DNA of 64,000 nt, from assembly GCA_009823395.1 (NCBI GenBank), contig CM020505.1:23231629-23295628 (forward strand). Direction: 5' to 3'. The position numbers and the translations under genes are program-made. The notes beneath the pieces were generated by a model. It had not been told where the DNA came from and did not search any database. It was given only the letters and a program-made list of their open reading frames with translations. Positions 27,562-41,300 of the stretch are shown here, piece by piece. The DNA is from Thamnaconus septentrionalis. Taxonomy: Eukaryota > Chordata > Actinopteri > Tetraodontiformes > Monacanthidae. The first letter of the stretch is position 1, and every line of letters starts with the position of its first letter.

Positions 27562-27571
27562 AAATGGGTAA
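27554..27571 (+). other. Upstream ORF 2 (5 codons) overlapping nkd1 ATG
   Basis: ATG at 27554 reads MNRNG and stops at TAA 27569-27571, overlapping the nkd1 ATG (27564) in a different frame. Ribosomes starting here cannot reach the main ATG by forward reinitiation. Its -3 base is T, so its context is weak. Confidence 0.5.
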
Positions 27572-27588
27572 ACTGCACTCGAAACATG
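27564..27588 (+). CDS. nkd1: nkd1 coding exon 1 (start codon, myristoylation signal)
   Basis: Encodes MGKLHSKH plus the first base of Ala9, then a gtaagg donor at 27589. Gly2 with Ser6 fits the N-myristoyltransferase consensus, and Naked family proteins start this way, which fixes the start codon. The Kozak context is good: purine at -3 and G at +4. Two short upstream ORFs end at or overlap this ATG. The exon is short (25 nt), as expected for the family. Confidence 0.93.
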
Positions 27589-27945
27589 GTAAGGTTCGTC
27601 TTATTGCTGAGAGGAATGACGGCTGCTGCTGCTGCTGCTGCTGCTCCTCGACTTTCTAGTAACACTGTTCATTGTCTCCCGACTTTCTTCCACGCCGTCA
27701 AGCCGCTATCTGTAAACCGAGGGAGAGTCCTGAAGGTAAGCGCCTCGATCTCTCCCTGCTTCACTTCCACTCACATCTGAAACACAGCTGAACTCCGGCA
27801 CGCCGGTTCAGCTGTGTTTTTTGCGCTCCTCACACATTTCACTCTGAAGATGGAGCGCTGATGTTGAAAAACACGAGTGTGTGAGTGCGTGTGTGAGTGT
27901 GTGTGGCGCGTCTGCGCGCACTTTGAAGCTCGCCAATCGCTAATG

Positions 27946-27984
<39 letters not shown>

Positions 27985-28168
27985 TGTCTCAGGCGACAGT
28001 TTCGTAGTGAACGCCTGCCTCGCGAGGAAGGGACTCGACGACTGGCTCGTGAAGCAGCACAAGTATTACTGCGCGAGCCCCCGCCTCGAGCCGCGCGACT
28101 GTCACCGCAAGAATAGCTGCGGTTTGGCGACGCGGGTGAGTAAAGCACGGCGGCCACCATGAGGCTCC

Positions 28169-28238
<70 letters not shown>

Positions 28239-31200
28239 GCGGCCGGCAACCTCGCGTACCGCCAATTAGCGCGCTCTCGCGCTCCATCCTCCCATTTATA
28301 ACACATGGTGATACGCAGATTGTGTATGTACCCACAGCTCTGTGTGTGTGTGTGTGTGTGTGTGTCTGTCCTTGTTTGTGAATACATACACACGCATCCA
28401 TGTGTATTTGTGGACTGAGCCCTGCGATCACACCGCTCTCCAGTTGTTACTTTCTTTCCTGCTGCATGTTGAGGTGTTCCAGTGATTTGCAGTGGAACTC
28501 TCAGTGTCCAGCGTTGCCCAGCAGCTCCACTGCGCTGCTTCGCCAGTGAGCACGTCAGTTAGGAGTGGTTGGTTGACCAGATTACAACACATTGTTGACA
28601 TTTTATGTCGACCACAAGTTAACAACGGCTGAAGAGGTGCAAGGTGCAAAAGGAACCACGGTGATCCGAAAATGAAACTGAATCCACGCCAGCCATAAAT
28701 ACATGGATGATTCAGTCAATAATTCAATATGCTGGCAGATGTTGCTGTTTCACTTCGCCCAGACTGTGCACGGAGCTCAAAGTGTTTGAGGTGTTTGGGT
28801 TTTTTCAATGGGCCGACAGAATAAAACAATCAAACAAACAAAAAACAGGATGTAAAGGTGCAAAACCGTAGTTGATTCTGGTTCATATTTCACATTGTTG
28901 TAGCAATCTGTGATGTCTCTCTGCATAATGATGACAATCGTGGCTCCTAAAAAAAGAAAGCATCAGTTTTGCTCAGTGTTTGTTAATCTGGATCTCAACA
29001 GCCAGCCGCTTTGGTGACGTTCCTCGCACTGATTTGTGCTTTTAGTTGGAGATGGATCAAGGCTGAGCTCAAAGCGTTTCAGAGTGTCGGTGTTATGACA
29101 GGTGTGCATTATGAGGGCTGGGGGAGAAGTGTTGAAGGCACAGCTTGTTGTTGTTGTTTTTCTGTTTTGGCATCGCAGTAAACTGGTTGGTGTTCTTGTC
29201 AAGTGAGGAAATCCTCTGGAAGGGCTTCAGAGGAGACTTAAGCTGCTTTAGTTAGCGATGCCTTCATCAAACACGGCATGTTTCTGGAATTGAAGCGGAA
29301 CAAGACAAAAGAAAGATCAGTTCCTCCACCCACCATCCACATTGCAAAAGCAGAAATGCACCTTTCTATTCATCGCATCCTAGACAGCATGTTTTTCTGA
29401 ATTATTTATTTATTTTTTAAACATAGAAGCACCTGATATAATTCTGTTCTGCTGGTATGTGGGATGACTCTCTTTTCTGACAACATTCTTTTGGCATGCA
29501 GCTTTTTATTTTAATGAACTGTTTAAAAAAGTAGCGTTTGTATGAGAAGAAGGAAAGCATTCGCCTTGAGGAAATAGTTGTTTTATCTCTGGAACAGGTT
29601 TAAAGTCCACCGTTGTTTTCTTCCCTGTTGCATGGTGATTTATACGGCTTTCCTCTCACTGAAGGGCAGCCGTGGTGTGGCTGGTAAATTAGTGACAGAC
29701 TGAGAGCGCTAATGGTCTGCTGCGATATGCCTTCATCTGAGGACGACTGTGGCATGGAGTAAAACTCTTTTTATTTATTTAATTTTTTTTTTGGTTTTAC
29801 AATGGCATATATTCAAAGTTGCAGGATCCCACATACCGTAAACTCTTTGTCTTCTGCATTTGGCTAAATGAAGAAAATCTAAAACTATGACTTAAAGCAG
29901 CTCCAGGTAACTTTCGGTGGAAATGGCGAAGTGATGAAGTAAACACGCTGCAGCCAGCGTTAGTTAATTGATGTGGTGAAAATACAAATAGTGGCCTAGC
30001 TGGAGCGCTCGTACGTCTTTCATCGAGGCTAATTATTGGGTTCCATTCCGTCATTTTATAATCTTATGTATTATTGGGTTCCATCCCCTCGCTGCCCAGG
30101 CGGCACCATTGATGCTATTAATGGGTTATCTACCGCTTTACTGAGTTTGGAATCATCATTTCGAAAAGTTACCTAGAGCTGCTTTAAAAAGAAACTGCAG
30201 CATAAAGCTATGTGCAATTTATCACTTTTGCAATCTCTGCATGGTTTGTGCATGCAGAGCATTCAGTGCCGAATTATCACAATGCTGTTGCCATGTATTT
30301 TTGCCTCAGAAACAATAGCATATATGTTGTTGCAACCATGAGACAGCTGGGCCAGACAGGAGTACAAGCTCCTCACTGAAAAGGCTGTTATTATCATTGT
30401 TATTATTATTATTATTTTTTTAGCGATATATTTGTCTCCAAATTGCCTTTAAATCTCAATGGTAATTCCTCACAATATTTGTCAAAAACTCTTATTTACA
30501 TCCCATCTGTTAAGTTTCTTTTACTTTAACGGCAAATACATTTTCAAATATTACTCAAATTTTTATTTAGAACTGACTTTTACACACTTTGGTCTGCAGA
30601 GGCACCAATGAAACTCTTTTCTCCAAAACGTGTACTTGAAATGAACAATTTGACAGTGTTGAAAGTGAATCAGGTCTTAGCTTGAACAGAGTGAAGAGTG
30701 AAAACCATCGGCCCTGCTGTGTCTCACTTCAAAATGAGACTTGGAGTCTCCTGGCGTTAAAAGCTGTCTTTATTGTGTGGAATACCTGGTGAGACTGTTA
30801 TTTATAGCTGTTGTTCTTTGAGGCCCCCTCCCAGCTGAACCAGGGTCCAAGAGAATGTGGGTCGGGTGTCAACACTGGGGAGCCTCGGCTTGGAATTCTT
30901 TTGATCTGAAATTTTCCAAACCATATTTCCCATAGGAAGAGGGGCTGGCGTCGCACCAGTCATTGTTGGCCGCCACTCACACACATTGTTTGTCCTCATT
31001 AAAGGATATTAATTGCGGATGGAACATTGAAAGCGGCTGAGGATCTAAATGACGTTGCCGTGCAGACTCGAGCCGCACTCATTCATGACTCGGTGCTGTT
31101 TGTGTTGCAGACAGTGAGTGAGTAGTGTGGGCAGGTGGGGCTGCTGCAGCCTTGACACATGAGGTCCAGGTCATGTGAGCTCCGGCACACTTTCTCCCCC

Positions 31201-31770
31201 GTGTACAGCGCCGTGTCTGCACCTAGCCGAAAATCTGATATTATGCACACACCCAGTAGAATCATGTTGCTGACAGACATTGATAGGCAAGGAGGCTTCC
31301 CCAGCTCATGGCTTGTGGGTTCCAGTGTCGACTGCTAGTTGGTTGGAGTTCCTGCAGCTGAGAAAGACGAGCCCACCGTGTGCAGAAGTGTGTTTTTAAA
31401 CGCTGATCTTTTCCTCAGTTGCTCTTGTGAAAAACCTCTTTCTGCTTTTCCTCCTTCCTCTCTCCCTCCCACCGTCCATCTGTGCCTTCACTCCCCCCCC
31501 CCCCAATAGCCCGCTAATGGTTGTAGCCGATGAAATGCCGCTGCATTGAAGCGGGCCGCGCAGGAAGTGTTTGTAGTGACACTGATTGCTCCCCCTTCAC
31601 CTTCCAGGCCGGCAGAAACCACCGCCGGGCTTCCCATTTGCTCCGGCCGCTCTCTTGAATTCCTACAGGAGCTGCACAGAGTCGCAGTAGGCCAATGAAA
31701 GGAAGCTGACGGCAGAATGCGACTCAAAAGTGCATCAGAGCAAAGAAACGTGTGGTGCCTCAGAGTGGGT

Positions 31771-31802
<32 letters not shown>

Positions 31803-34800
31803 TGCCTTGTGATTTTGTTGCAAAGTGGAAAAAGGTTTGTTTGAACTTGGTCTTGCAGCTCTGAAGCACATTCCCTCAGCCCCCCCTTCCTATAAAAGAC
31901 ATGTCAGCTTTGGCGACGGCCCCTTTTTTCGCAGTTTGCGTGTGCGTCTGTGCCGGCTGTGCCTGCTCCGCCGCCGCTCTCACAAAGCGAGCTCCCTTGT
32001 CTGGAGGCTGAAAACACCTTTCAAAAAGCACAGCCCTCGTCCTCTTTCTCTTTTCTGTCATCTCCCTTTGCGTTCCCTTTCCCACCAACTGGCCTCTTGT
32101 GCGTGCGGCGTGACGTATGCCCCTCTCCCGCCAGGCTCTACCCCCTCAGTGCTCCCGAGGGACCGGGGGCCTGTTGTTGCTTCTTTGAAGAGGCTGGGAG
32201 AAAAGTTTGCAGCCTCGCTCTAAAGAGAAGAAGAAAAAAAACCTCGGCCTTCTGGGAGGAGGGGTAGCACCTGGTCATAGAGGGGCTCTGTGGCTCTTTT
32301 CTCTTTTCTGAATTTTCCCATGAGGAGATGGGGTGGAAGTCTCGCTCTGACGTAAACCCAGCTGGAGGACTGGCTGTTTCGGAGGAGTGCAGGTGGTTTT
32401 AATGTCAGATTCAGCATCAAATGTCAGAGAGATTAGTGGGAAAAAAAAAAAGGAGAGAAGTTCCCCCCCATGTAACCAGGCACGGTGGATAAATCCTGCT
32501 TGCAAGAAGTGGCGTCTTTTCTATGCTATGGAGAGACGTGATCTCATAAGCTAAACATTTCAATTCGCTCATTTCAAATCAGTTGAAGGGACAGCGAGGG
32601 GTTTGAATTTTTGACACCGCATGTCGAGCGACAGCTCGGCGTCTCTTTTAGGTGTCAGCAGGATCAATACTTTATTTTTGTCGCGGTCAAAGTATGAGAA
32701 ACATGGCATTCAAGAAGCGCCACGTGCAAATCTCCTCACGCGTGTGCGTGTGAGCGAGCGTGCGGTGCGTCTGGAGTCAGCTGTATGGGTGCTGCGCAGA
32801 TCAAAGGCTTCTGGGGTGAATGTGCACTAAATCCCCGTGGATTAGCAACCGAGATTGTGCTTTGTTTCTCCAAATTTAGGCTCAGTTTGGACTGACGGGG
32901 TAGCTGTTGATCAAAGTGTCCATCGCCTCCCTCTCACTGTTGCTCCTCGCCTCTACACACCGATGGAGACGCTCATTCCTCAGACATTTTTAAGATGCTT
33001 CTTTTCTTTTGTGGTGTTGGTGGCGCTGTGGGTGGTGCTGGTGGTGGTGGTACGGGGGAGGGTGGGGGTCCCCAGCAGCACATTTGGAAATGGATGAGCA
33101 TGTACCTTGTAAATAATCTAAGTTGTTTCTTTGAGCGTGTCTGAATGTGGAGATGGATTTACTGACATCATCATCTTCGCTCTAACGCCTTCATCTCTCT
33201 GACCTTTTGATGTGTGCGTCTGCCTGACACATGCTAATGCACAACGAAAAGCTGCAGCCTCCCTTTCCAGTTTTAACTTGGAATATTAAGGCTGAAAGGA
33301 GGGAAATATCTGGGCAGATAGTTGCTGTCAAGGTTTGTGCCGTCAACCCACCAGATCAGAGACCTCTACCACTCTGCGTACAGTTTCAACCATAGATTGA
33401 TGTTGATTTTAATGGAGGAGGAAGATGATTTTTTTTTTTTCCAGAGAATTAAGAGATGCATTAATCATCTATCTGAGCACATTCCATTAAACTTGTGCCA
33501 CAAACTGTTCAAACACAAACTTTATTTAATTACATTTAAAAAAAAAAAAAATGCACATTTCAAATTGTTCCGTGCCTACAACATTTTCTTTTACAGCCTG
33601 AGGTTGAAAAAATGTCACTTTTTGTCTCAAGTTTAGCAGCAACTGTTTCTGACCAGCTTGTCTTCCGTCTTTTTGGAATAAACTGCTGCAGGGAGGAAGC
33701 ATGTGGAATCAGTGTTAGAGGTGTGTGTGTGTGTGTGTGTGAAAACTGGGTGACTGGAGCTACTGTGCTAGCGCTGAGCTCCTCTGAGCGTTCTGCAGGA
33801 GCTCAGTGCCCATTTTAATCACCCACTTAAAAGGCTGTGCTGAAGTGGGTGTTTAAGTGTTTAAACCCTGAATAATTCTCACTTGTTTGTTTATCAAGTT
33901 CCCCTGCGGGTTGTGCTCTGGCCTGTGCCAGTAAGCAAGGAATAATTTGACTCAGTGCTCAAAGAAGATCTCATATAGTGCAAGATCACCATCTGCATAA
34001 AGCAGCGATGGAGCCTCATGAGAGTGCACATCAGGCACACGCAAACACACACGCAATTATATCCATCCAGCGCAGAGGCGCTGACAAACACATAAGCACA
34101 TTTAACCCATTTGTTTAGCCTAATGGGGATCTATTTATAACCCTCAACTGATTCTCTACCACTGGCTTCTCCGACAAACCGATTGTGAGGAAACACCACT
34201 GATGGGCGTCTCAGCTGCCGTCAGTGTGGTCGTCGTGTTTGACGGCTTCTTCTTTCTGACCAGGCCTCAACCGGCCACATGAGGCAAAAGAAAGTGAGGA
34301 AGTGGCTGAAGATAAACAGAGCTGGGAGAGCATTGTACCACCGAGAGACGCTGGCTGAGGAGCTCTTGCTTCTCTTCCTGTGGTGCTGGGCTGCAGAAGG
34401 TCTGGATTGTCTGTTAGAGGATGTTTGTGGTGGCAGGAAAGCTCCACAGCGGGCCAGTCCTGCTCAAAGGAAAGCTGTCCCGCCCCCCACTGGTGTCTTT
34501 ACGCTCCACAGGTGCCACAACCTAAAGGGAAGCCCACTCTATAGACTCTCAATGAAGCTGACCATTCCTGGGCTCCCTAAAGAGCCATTTGGCCTGTCAG
34601 TCAAAGCCACCGCTCCCCCATCACGCTTCCTTTGGACGTTTGAAGTAGCTGGGAATTGGATTTGCATTTTCTCCCAAGTTTTATCCTGCGTGTTTGTCTT
34701 TGATGTGTTTTTATTCAAGGAGGCTAAAATATCGCTTGGTGGCTGTAATTTGATTGTAACGCAGGCGTCCCTGGTGAAAGTTCTCACATTAGACTCACGT

Positions 34801-37800
34801 TAAAAGCCCTTGGAGTAAACTTTAACCTTTAGCAATATATTATTAGGTAAGCTTTAAAGGTCCAGTGTGTGAAATATAGCTTGATTTATGATTTTTATAC
34901 GGGTAAAAGCTTCACATACTGCCCATAAATACATTAATAAAAGGGTATACTGGCATTACAATAAAAGTCTTTTGGTTTATATATATTTTCCTTGAAAATT
35001 TTACACACTGGACCTTTAATAGTGGACTTGGTGTTAATGGTGCTGCTGTGTGTTTACACATGACTTTCAAGTGGAATACAACAAGAAGATTTACACCTGA
35101 ATTTCTTTTTGCTTATAGCACAGCAGCTTGGAATGGTCAGAGGTGTTGGTGAGACTCAGGCCATTTTACTGGATGATCAGAACCTCAGGTTTTACTGCCA
35201 TGGTTTATTTTGACAGTCACTGATGAGCTCATGACAGTGGGAGGACCCAGTTAGACGGGCGCCATGGTTTCATCTGTGAAGCTGGTTGGGAGCAGCATCA
35301 AGACGACACCAACTGGTGCCATCTTCTATCACTGCAGTGCTGTTCAAGACACTTGGAACTTAATCAACGAGGTTTCACTGAAGGGTTTGGTCATTGCTTT
35401 TGGTTCCTCCATAAACAACGTATGATTCGGACACCCGGGACGCCACGATGATGGCGACCTCCCGCACTGACAGCTGACCTTAGTGACCATGAGTGGCCGC
35501 CTCGGCTCAGCCCGTCGCCAGGCTTGGCCTCACCAAAAGTTAATTCTTTCTTTCAACTTTGTCCTTTTTGCACAATCTGAAGTCACGCTGCTGCAGCCTA
35601 AACACATCCCCCAAACCAAAATGAATGGGAGAAGCGGTGATATGGTCATAACAGTGACTTGAGCCTGAGTGAGGCCTTTTGGTTTTGGAGCTAAATTAAG
35701 TAAAAAAAAAAAAAAAAAAAAATAAAGAAGTGCTACATTAACTGTGAAGTGCTGCTTCACTTTAATTGTGGCCGTCACTCTGCACTCCTGCAGGACGCGC
35801 TGCCCACACCACAATCTGATCAGTTCCACTTCACAAGTGACCGCTCATTAGCACTGAAAGACATTCAGTCACCCAGAGTCTCTAGTAGACACGCGGCATG
35901 AAGCGCTAACTGTCAGTGTACTTGACAGTGGACGGCATGGCACTCCAAGCGACGTTCGCTGGTGGCAGGAACCTGGTTTACAGCTGAGTGAGCACCTCCA
36001 CTGCAAGCTAATCATGGTGACACAAGGCAGTAATTCTGGAGCTGCCCCAGGCACCAGCACACATGCACATAGTAGTGGTTGAAGTGTCTGTTTGTGCCAC
36101 TGTGTTTACGTGCAGAGTTGAAAGGTTGTCTGTAATTGCAGAGATTTCAGGTCCTAGTATGTGAGGATGTTTAGAGGTGGTGGCCTCGACTGGCAGGATG
36201 TCTGCTGTGTTGTCAGCACACCTCTTTGTGTGTCTGTGCTGGTGTGTAACTGCACCGGGGCCGCCTCTGTGCCAAGGTCACCTCTGCTGGATGTGCACGC
36301 TGCATGAAGAATGCTTTCAAAACATTTTATGGAGTTATTAAAGATAAGTGCTTATGAACACTTTTTGTTTCGGTTCCCCTCCGAGTAGTTTCCTCATTGC
36401 ATCCAAACAAACTGGTCGCAAATTCTACACACTGGACCTTAGCGCCTGTGTTTTCTCGGCAGGACGGCTTCAAGCTCATTTCCTCAGCCAAGGGTGAGAG
36501 ATATGATTGCACCGACGGCTCGAGCTCTGCTAGTACAACTGTGTCATTTTGAATCAGACTCCCACTCCCTCTTCCCTCCCTTCTTCTCTCCAATTTTTTG
36601 GGGGCTGAGCTCGACTCTCTAGTCAGAGGGCCATAATGCTGTGATTTGTTACTCTTGGCAGGCGGAGACAAACTGTAAATCAAGGCCAAGCGACAGGCTG
36701 TCTCCATTCCCTTCCAAACTATAGCTCCCTCCTGGGAATGCAATGTCCCAGAGTGGAGTCGGCTGCCTGCTGGAGAAGTCAACTCGCCTCCACCTCCGAT
36801 TCCACCGCCGCCCCTCCCGAGTCCGCAGAGGAACCAAAACAAAAACACAATGATATTGTCCACGCCTCCTACTCGTGTCTTATCTAAAGGCCTTGTGTGT
36901 GACTGCTTACACAAGGTAGTCGGTTTGCTTCGTCATTTAAACAAGCGGCTGTTTGTTTGTCAGGTCCGGGGTCCTTCTCACTGTTGCTTGACCGAAACAG
37001 ACAACGGTAAAAATGAATTAAAGCCATCAGTAAGTCCTGAATGACACCAGTTGCCCTGTTGAGTCGCCACTCTGTGGCGGCAGTGGAGCTGATAAGTTTC
37101 AACTCACTCATTGGATGGTCGTGCATTGCTTCTCTGGTCCAGTTGGTCTTGAAGCTCCAGCAGTCCAGCGCTCCCAGTGCCTGTAGAGGGACTCGCTGGA
37201 TGACATCATCAGACCAGGAGCTCACGCAGCTCAAAGAACAAACATTCAGAGAGATCCCGGAGATCAGACACCACCAACACTGCTGCTGCTCCTCCTGTCA
37301 ACGCAACACAAAGCAAAGTTGGACCTTCAAGGTGACCAGTGAACTAGTTAGTGGCGCTGGCTGCCCACCTACCCCCCGTGTGCCCCCCCACAGGACATGT
37401 GAACCTCTGACAGGTGTGAAAGCCCTAAACTTTGACTGACAGAGACGGGAGCCCCTCTTTCTGGCTGATTGTGTTCAATCAAAGCAGTCGGCAAGCGGCA
37501 GCGTGGAAGCTGCTGAACTGTTGCTCATTCAGTTCGACTCTTGATCTCGACACCTTTTATCATCTCCCTCTCCCCAGTGAGATAAGGCTTTGATAGGAGT
37601 TGGGATATGTTGATTGCTGTGTGTGCGTGTGCGCTTGAGCGTGTGTGTATGTATACGTAGTTTCTTTCAAGAGCCAATGAAGGCTTTTACCTTCCATAAG
37701 AGGGAGGTTGTTCGCCTGCGGGGCTGTCTGAGTCGTAAAAGCTTATCTTTGCAGGCGTTAAAGTTTGTAAATGGGTCATTAAAGTGCCGACTAACTTTAC

Positions 37801-38325
37801 ACATAAAACATAAAAAGGAGCGAGGGGGAGGGAGATTACCTCAGATCAGCATGTTTCTGAAGCCCAGAGATGAGGCCTCGTAAATCTCGGCTAATATTCC
37901 ACCTCGCAGCCTTTGATGTGGGCCAGTCAAATGTGGCCGGCGGTGTTTGCTAATGTAAATCTGGACCGACGGACGGACGACCGAGGGGCGGCCTGTGGTG
38001 GCGCTGCAACAAAAGGAAGCCGTCCGAAGCTCTGGCGGCGGCGGCGGCGGAATAAAACCAACAGAACTAAAACAACTGGAACTGGAGGGCAGCCAACAGA
38101 TGTACGGAAATTGTCGCACGGACGCAGACGCGCACATGTTGACGCAGCACCGGGACACGTGTCTGTCTGCGCGCCCTGCCACTCCTGTGTCACAGAGTTC
38201 ATTTCCACTGACGCTGCAACTGTGTTGCTGCTGTGTAATTTGACTGAGCCAGAAAAAAAAAAAAAAAAGAAAACCCTAAACTCGACTTTTTCCCCACATC
38301 ACACACCGATGTTTTTGTTTTTCCT

Positions 38326-38356
<31 letters not shown>

Positions 38357-41300
38357 CATGTGTGACCTGTGTCATGAACTAGACTCAACACGGTAACACC
38401 TCTGGCGCGTGCTGCCTCCTCCGGCTCCAGCACCGGTGTTGCTGACCGTGCAGCTTTAATCATAGAGTGGCTTCCTCCGACCTGCGTGCCGATGGATCTC
38501 AAGTCTGCGCCTATAATTTCTCTCCCGAGGCGCAGAAAGAAGAGCAGAGGTGTCGGCCGGTCGGGCCGCGCCGTCTGAGGATTTGCACTTTAGCCGCCAC
38601 TTAGTGCCCGAATGAAGTCGCTGCGCTTCCATCACCCCTAGAACTGCGCAAATCCTAAATATGGCCATAAAAACTGGTGATGGAAACAGCTCAACTTGGA
38701 AAAACCTCTCAAATGTGGCTGAACGGTTTTGCCGCTCTCATGAGGTGGTTTTTCACCAGTATCCATATAGAGGAATAACGCAAAAGTGTCATGGAAATTC
38801 TTTTTTTCGCATTTATACAACAGCGGATGTGACGTACAGGGTCACGTGATCAAGTATTGTTCTTATTTTTGAAGTCGTACTTGCAGTCTGAGGGTTTGGC
38901 ACTTGAAAAGTATATTTTGTTGTTATTTTGAGCCTATGAGTGCTTTGCAGTTGGCATTGAAAAATGAAAAAAGTTGATATTTTGATCAGCCTCATATTCC
39001 TCGTAGTTGTACTGGAAGGGCACAACTTGCCACTCAGACGTGTTTTACACAAGCGTTCCATGTACATACATCCTTTGATCCCTGCCAAAGCACCGCCTTT
39101 CTTATCAAAGCCATTCAATTCCATTGTAAAATACAGCCGATATCACTTCTTCTTGGCAGTGTACGCGGCCGGTTGAGACCACTTTTACATGATTGTTGAG
39201 TTTGTTCTGAAGATAAGACGATATTAAGGCACATCTGTTCTGCTGGAGCCGCTTCAAAGAAGGAAAAAAAAACAAAACACAAATAAAACAGCCAAAGTGC
39301 TGCAGCAGCGCTGGACGTGAGCGTGGGCCTTCACATGACAGAGGCTGAGCCGCTGCGCCGTGAGAAGCCCAGACACATTGCTCTTTTTAATTTTCCATTT
39401 GCTCTCAATTTGTACCGTTTGTGAAGGATTGTTCACGTGTCCCGGCCGTCCATAAATCCTTCTGCCTCGCATCAGGTTTGCTACGCTATATAATTATCTA
39501 AGATCTTTATTTCATGTGTGAAAGCCGATTCCCTTTGAAGAGTCAGTGAGGCGGCGCAGCGCTTCACTACCTCACATCAACACCCTCTATCTTGGCTCCA
39601 TCTCAGGGCCTCATGTTTTACTGCCACGCTGCGTTCGCAGCAGCGCTGTTTAACGTTGCTGGGAGCTGAGGAAGCGTTCAGAACAATAACAAAAAAAAAG
39701 AAAAGGCGGCTTGCCCGGTGACTTATGGTCTGTTTAGAATTTCATTTTTCCCTCCTTCCCCAGCAGTGTCACCACACCCAGCAGACAGCGCTGCTCCAGA
39801 TTGCACAGGCTTCCTTTGAAACAGCCTCCAGTGCGTCTCAATTTACTCTCTGGGTTGCTGAAAGGGGGGGGGGGTGTGATGTGTGTTTGTTCTCTTGGAA
39901 TCTCCTGCTGGTAACGTGACACCCTTAAGCTCATGTGCAGCCCTTCAACTAATTGGAGCAGTTTTTGTTTTCTCATTTCAAGTCTCAGTTTCAGTCGCTG
40001 TGTTTGCCCTGGAGTTTTATAAATAAAAAAAAATGAAAACTCCCAAGCCGCACAGCTGCTTTAGCCATCAGCATTAGGTCATAAACTTGAGCCAGTGGCT
40101 GCTATCCAGGTGAGAGAGAAAAGAGAAATCCATCAAAATTCATTTCTTTCGTCAAGTGCTCTGCATTTATGAGACAATCAGCAGCAGTTTGGCTTCAGCG
40201 GCGGTTCAAGAAGTTGCAGTTGCTCTCTGGCTTCAGTACGTGATGCTTTGTACACTGCCCTGTAATAAAGCAGGGTGATCTTGCTGTAGCTGTGATGAAG
40301 TGATAATTATTTCTCAGCGCTGGGGTTCTAATCCCGTCCAGTTCTGGGTGGTTTTTATGAGTGTCAGCAACATAAGCCATCTCCTGTTTGAAAGGCCCAA
40401 AGGATGCAGACACGGACTTGGAAAAGAGCCAAATTCTTTTCCCTCTTTCTTCCCTTTTTTCACTTCCCCAGCCTGTCTGTCTTGCTCATTTGGCTATATG
40501 TGGCATTTTATGTGCCCCCCACAACCACCTTATTCAACTGGGCATTGCTTTGGTAAAAAATATCACAGTGCTGAAGGTGTTTTCTTGTAGTGGGTTGGAG
40601 GGACAAAGAAGGAGGCACCCTGTCGCAGTCCTAATGAGATTTTTCCTGGGTTTTGATGGGCTGCCAGTGGCGCTGCCGTTGCTTCAGAGTCTCGCCTCTA
40701 TTGAGGCCTGGCGTTTGATCAGGGGGAGCTGTCGTCGGCGGCATAAATTGTCAGCTTATGTGGCAGGTCGCGGAGACAGACAGCCAAGGGTCTAAGCAGC
40801 CTTGTGGGACTTTTCCACGGCTACATACAAATACGTATTATTTGCACATTCATGTATCCCTTTTTGCTCTCGGCAAAAATTTAAAGCCAACCAAAAACAA
40901 CCAAAGACTGGCAACGAATGTCCATGTCTGCAGAGCTGAGAATGCCAAGAACCTCCCAGTCACCAAGTTGCTTGTGTGTCAGTGTTTGCTTCACTTCAAT
41001 AGATCCCTCTTGCTGTCTGTGCTGGAACAGGACAGAAATCTCATCAAACAATTTGGACACTCTGAATATTACACCTCTAAGTGATCAGAGTCTGTGTTCC
41101 TTGTAGTTTCACTTCAGTAATTCTTCCATGTTTTGGTCCAATCTTTTTTTTTTTTTTTGCTTGTCTCGCTGCAAGACTTGCACTCCAAATGCAGGTTCCT
41201 TTATAAATGACATTTATTCATTGTTTCACCATTGAATTGACATATTTTGTGTGCAAACGCAAAAAACGCAGATTTTATCATCATTATTGCAGAAAAAAAA

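Larger units (their letters stand above)
27130..27563 (+). promoter_or_regulatory. nkd1: nkd1 proximal promoter and 5' leader (CpG-rich)
   Basis: Sequence immediately before the start codon becomes rich in CpG (for example around 27175-27220 and 27290-27330), unlike the AT-rich DNA upstream. No clear TATA box was seen, which suits a CpG-type promoter. It holds a TCF/LEF-type motif (27283-27290), a CAGC/CAGT tandem run (27334-27384) and two very short upstream ORFs next to the ATG. The transcription start cannot be placed from sequence alone. Confidence 0.6.

Noticed and set aside
34279..34803. 174-codon open frame in intron 3
   Set aside because: No domain, no splice-consistent partner and no recognisable homologue; ends just before a MITE. 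Chance open frame is more likely.
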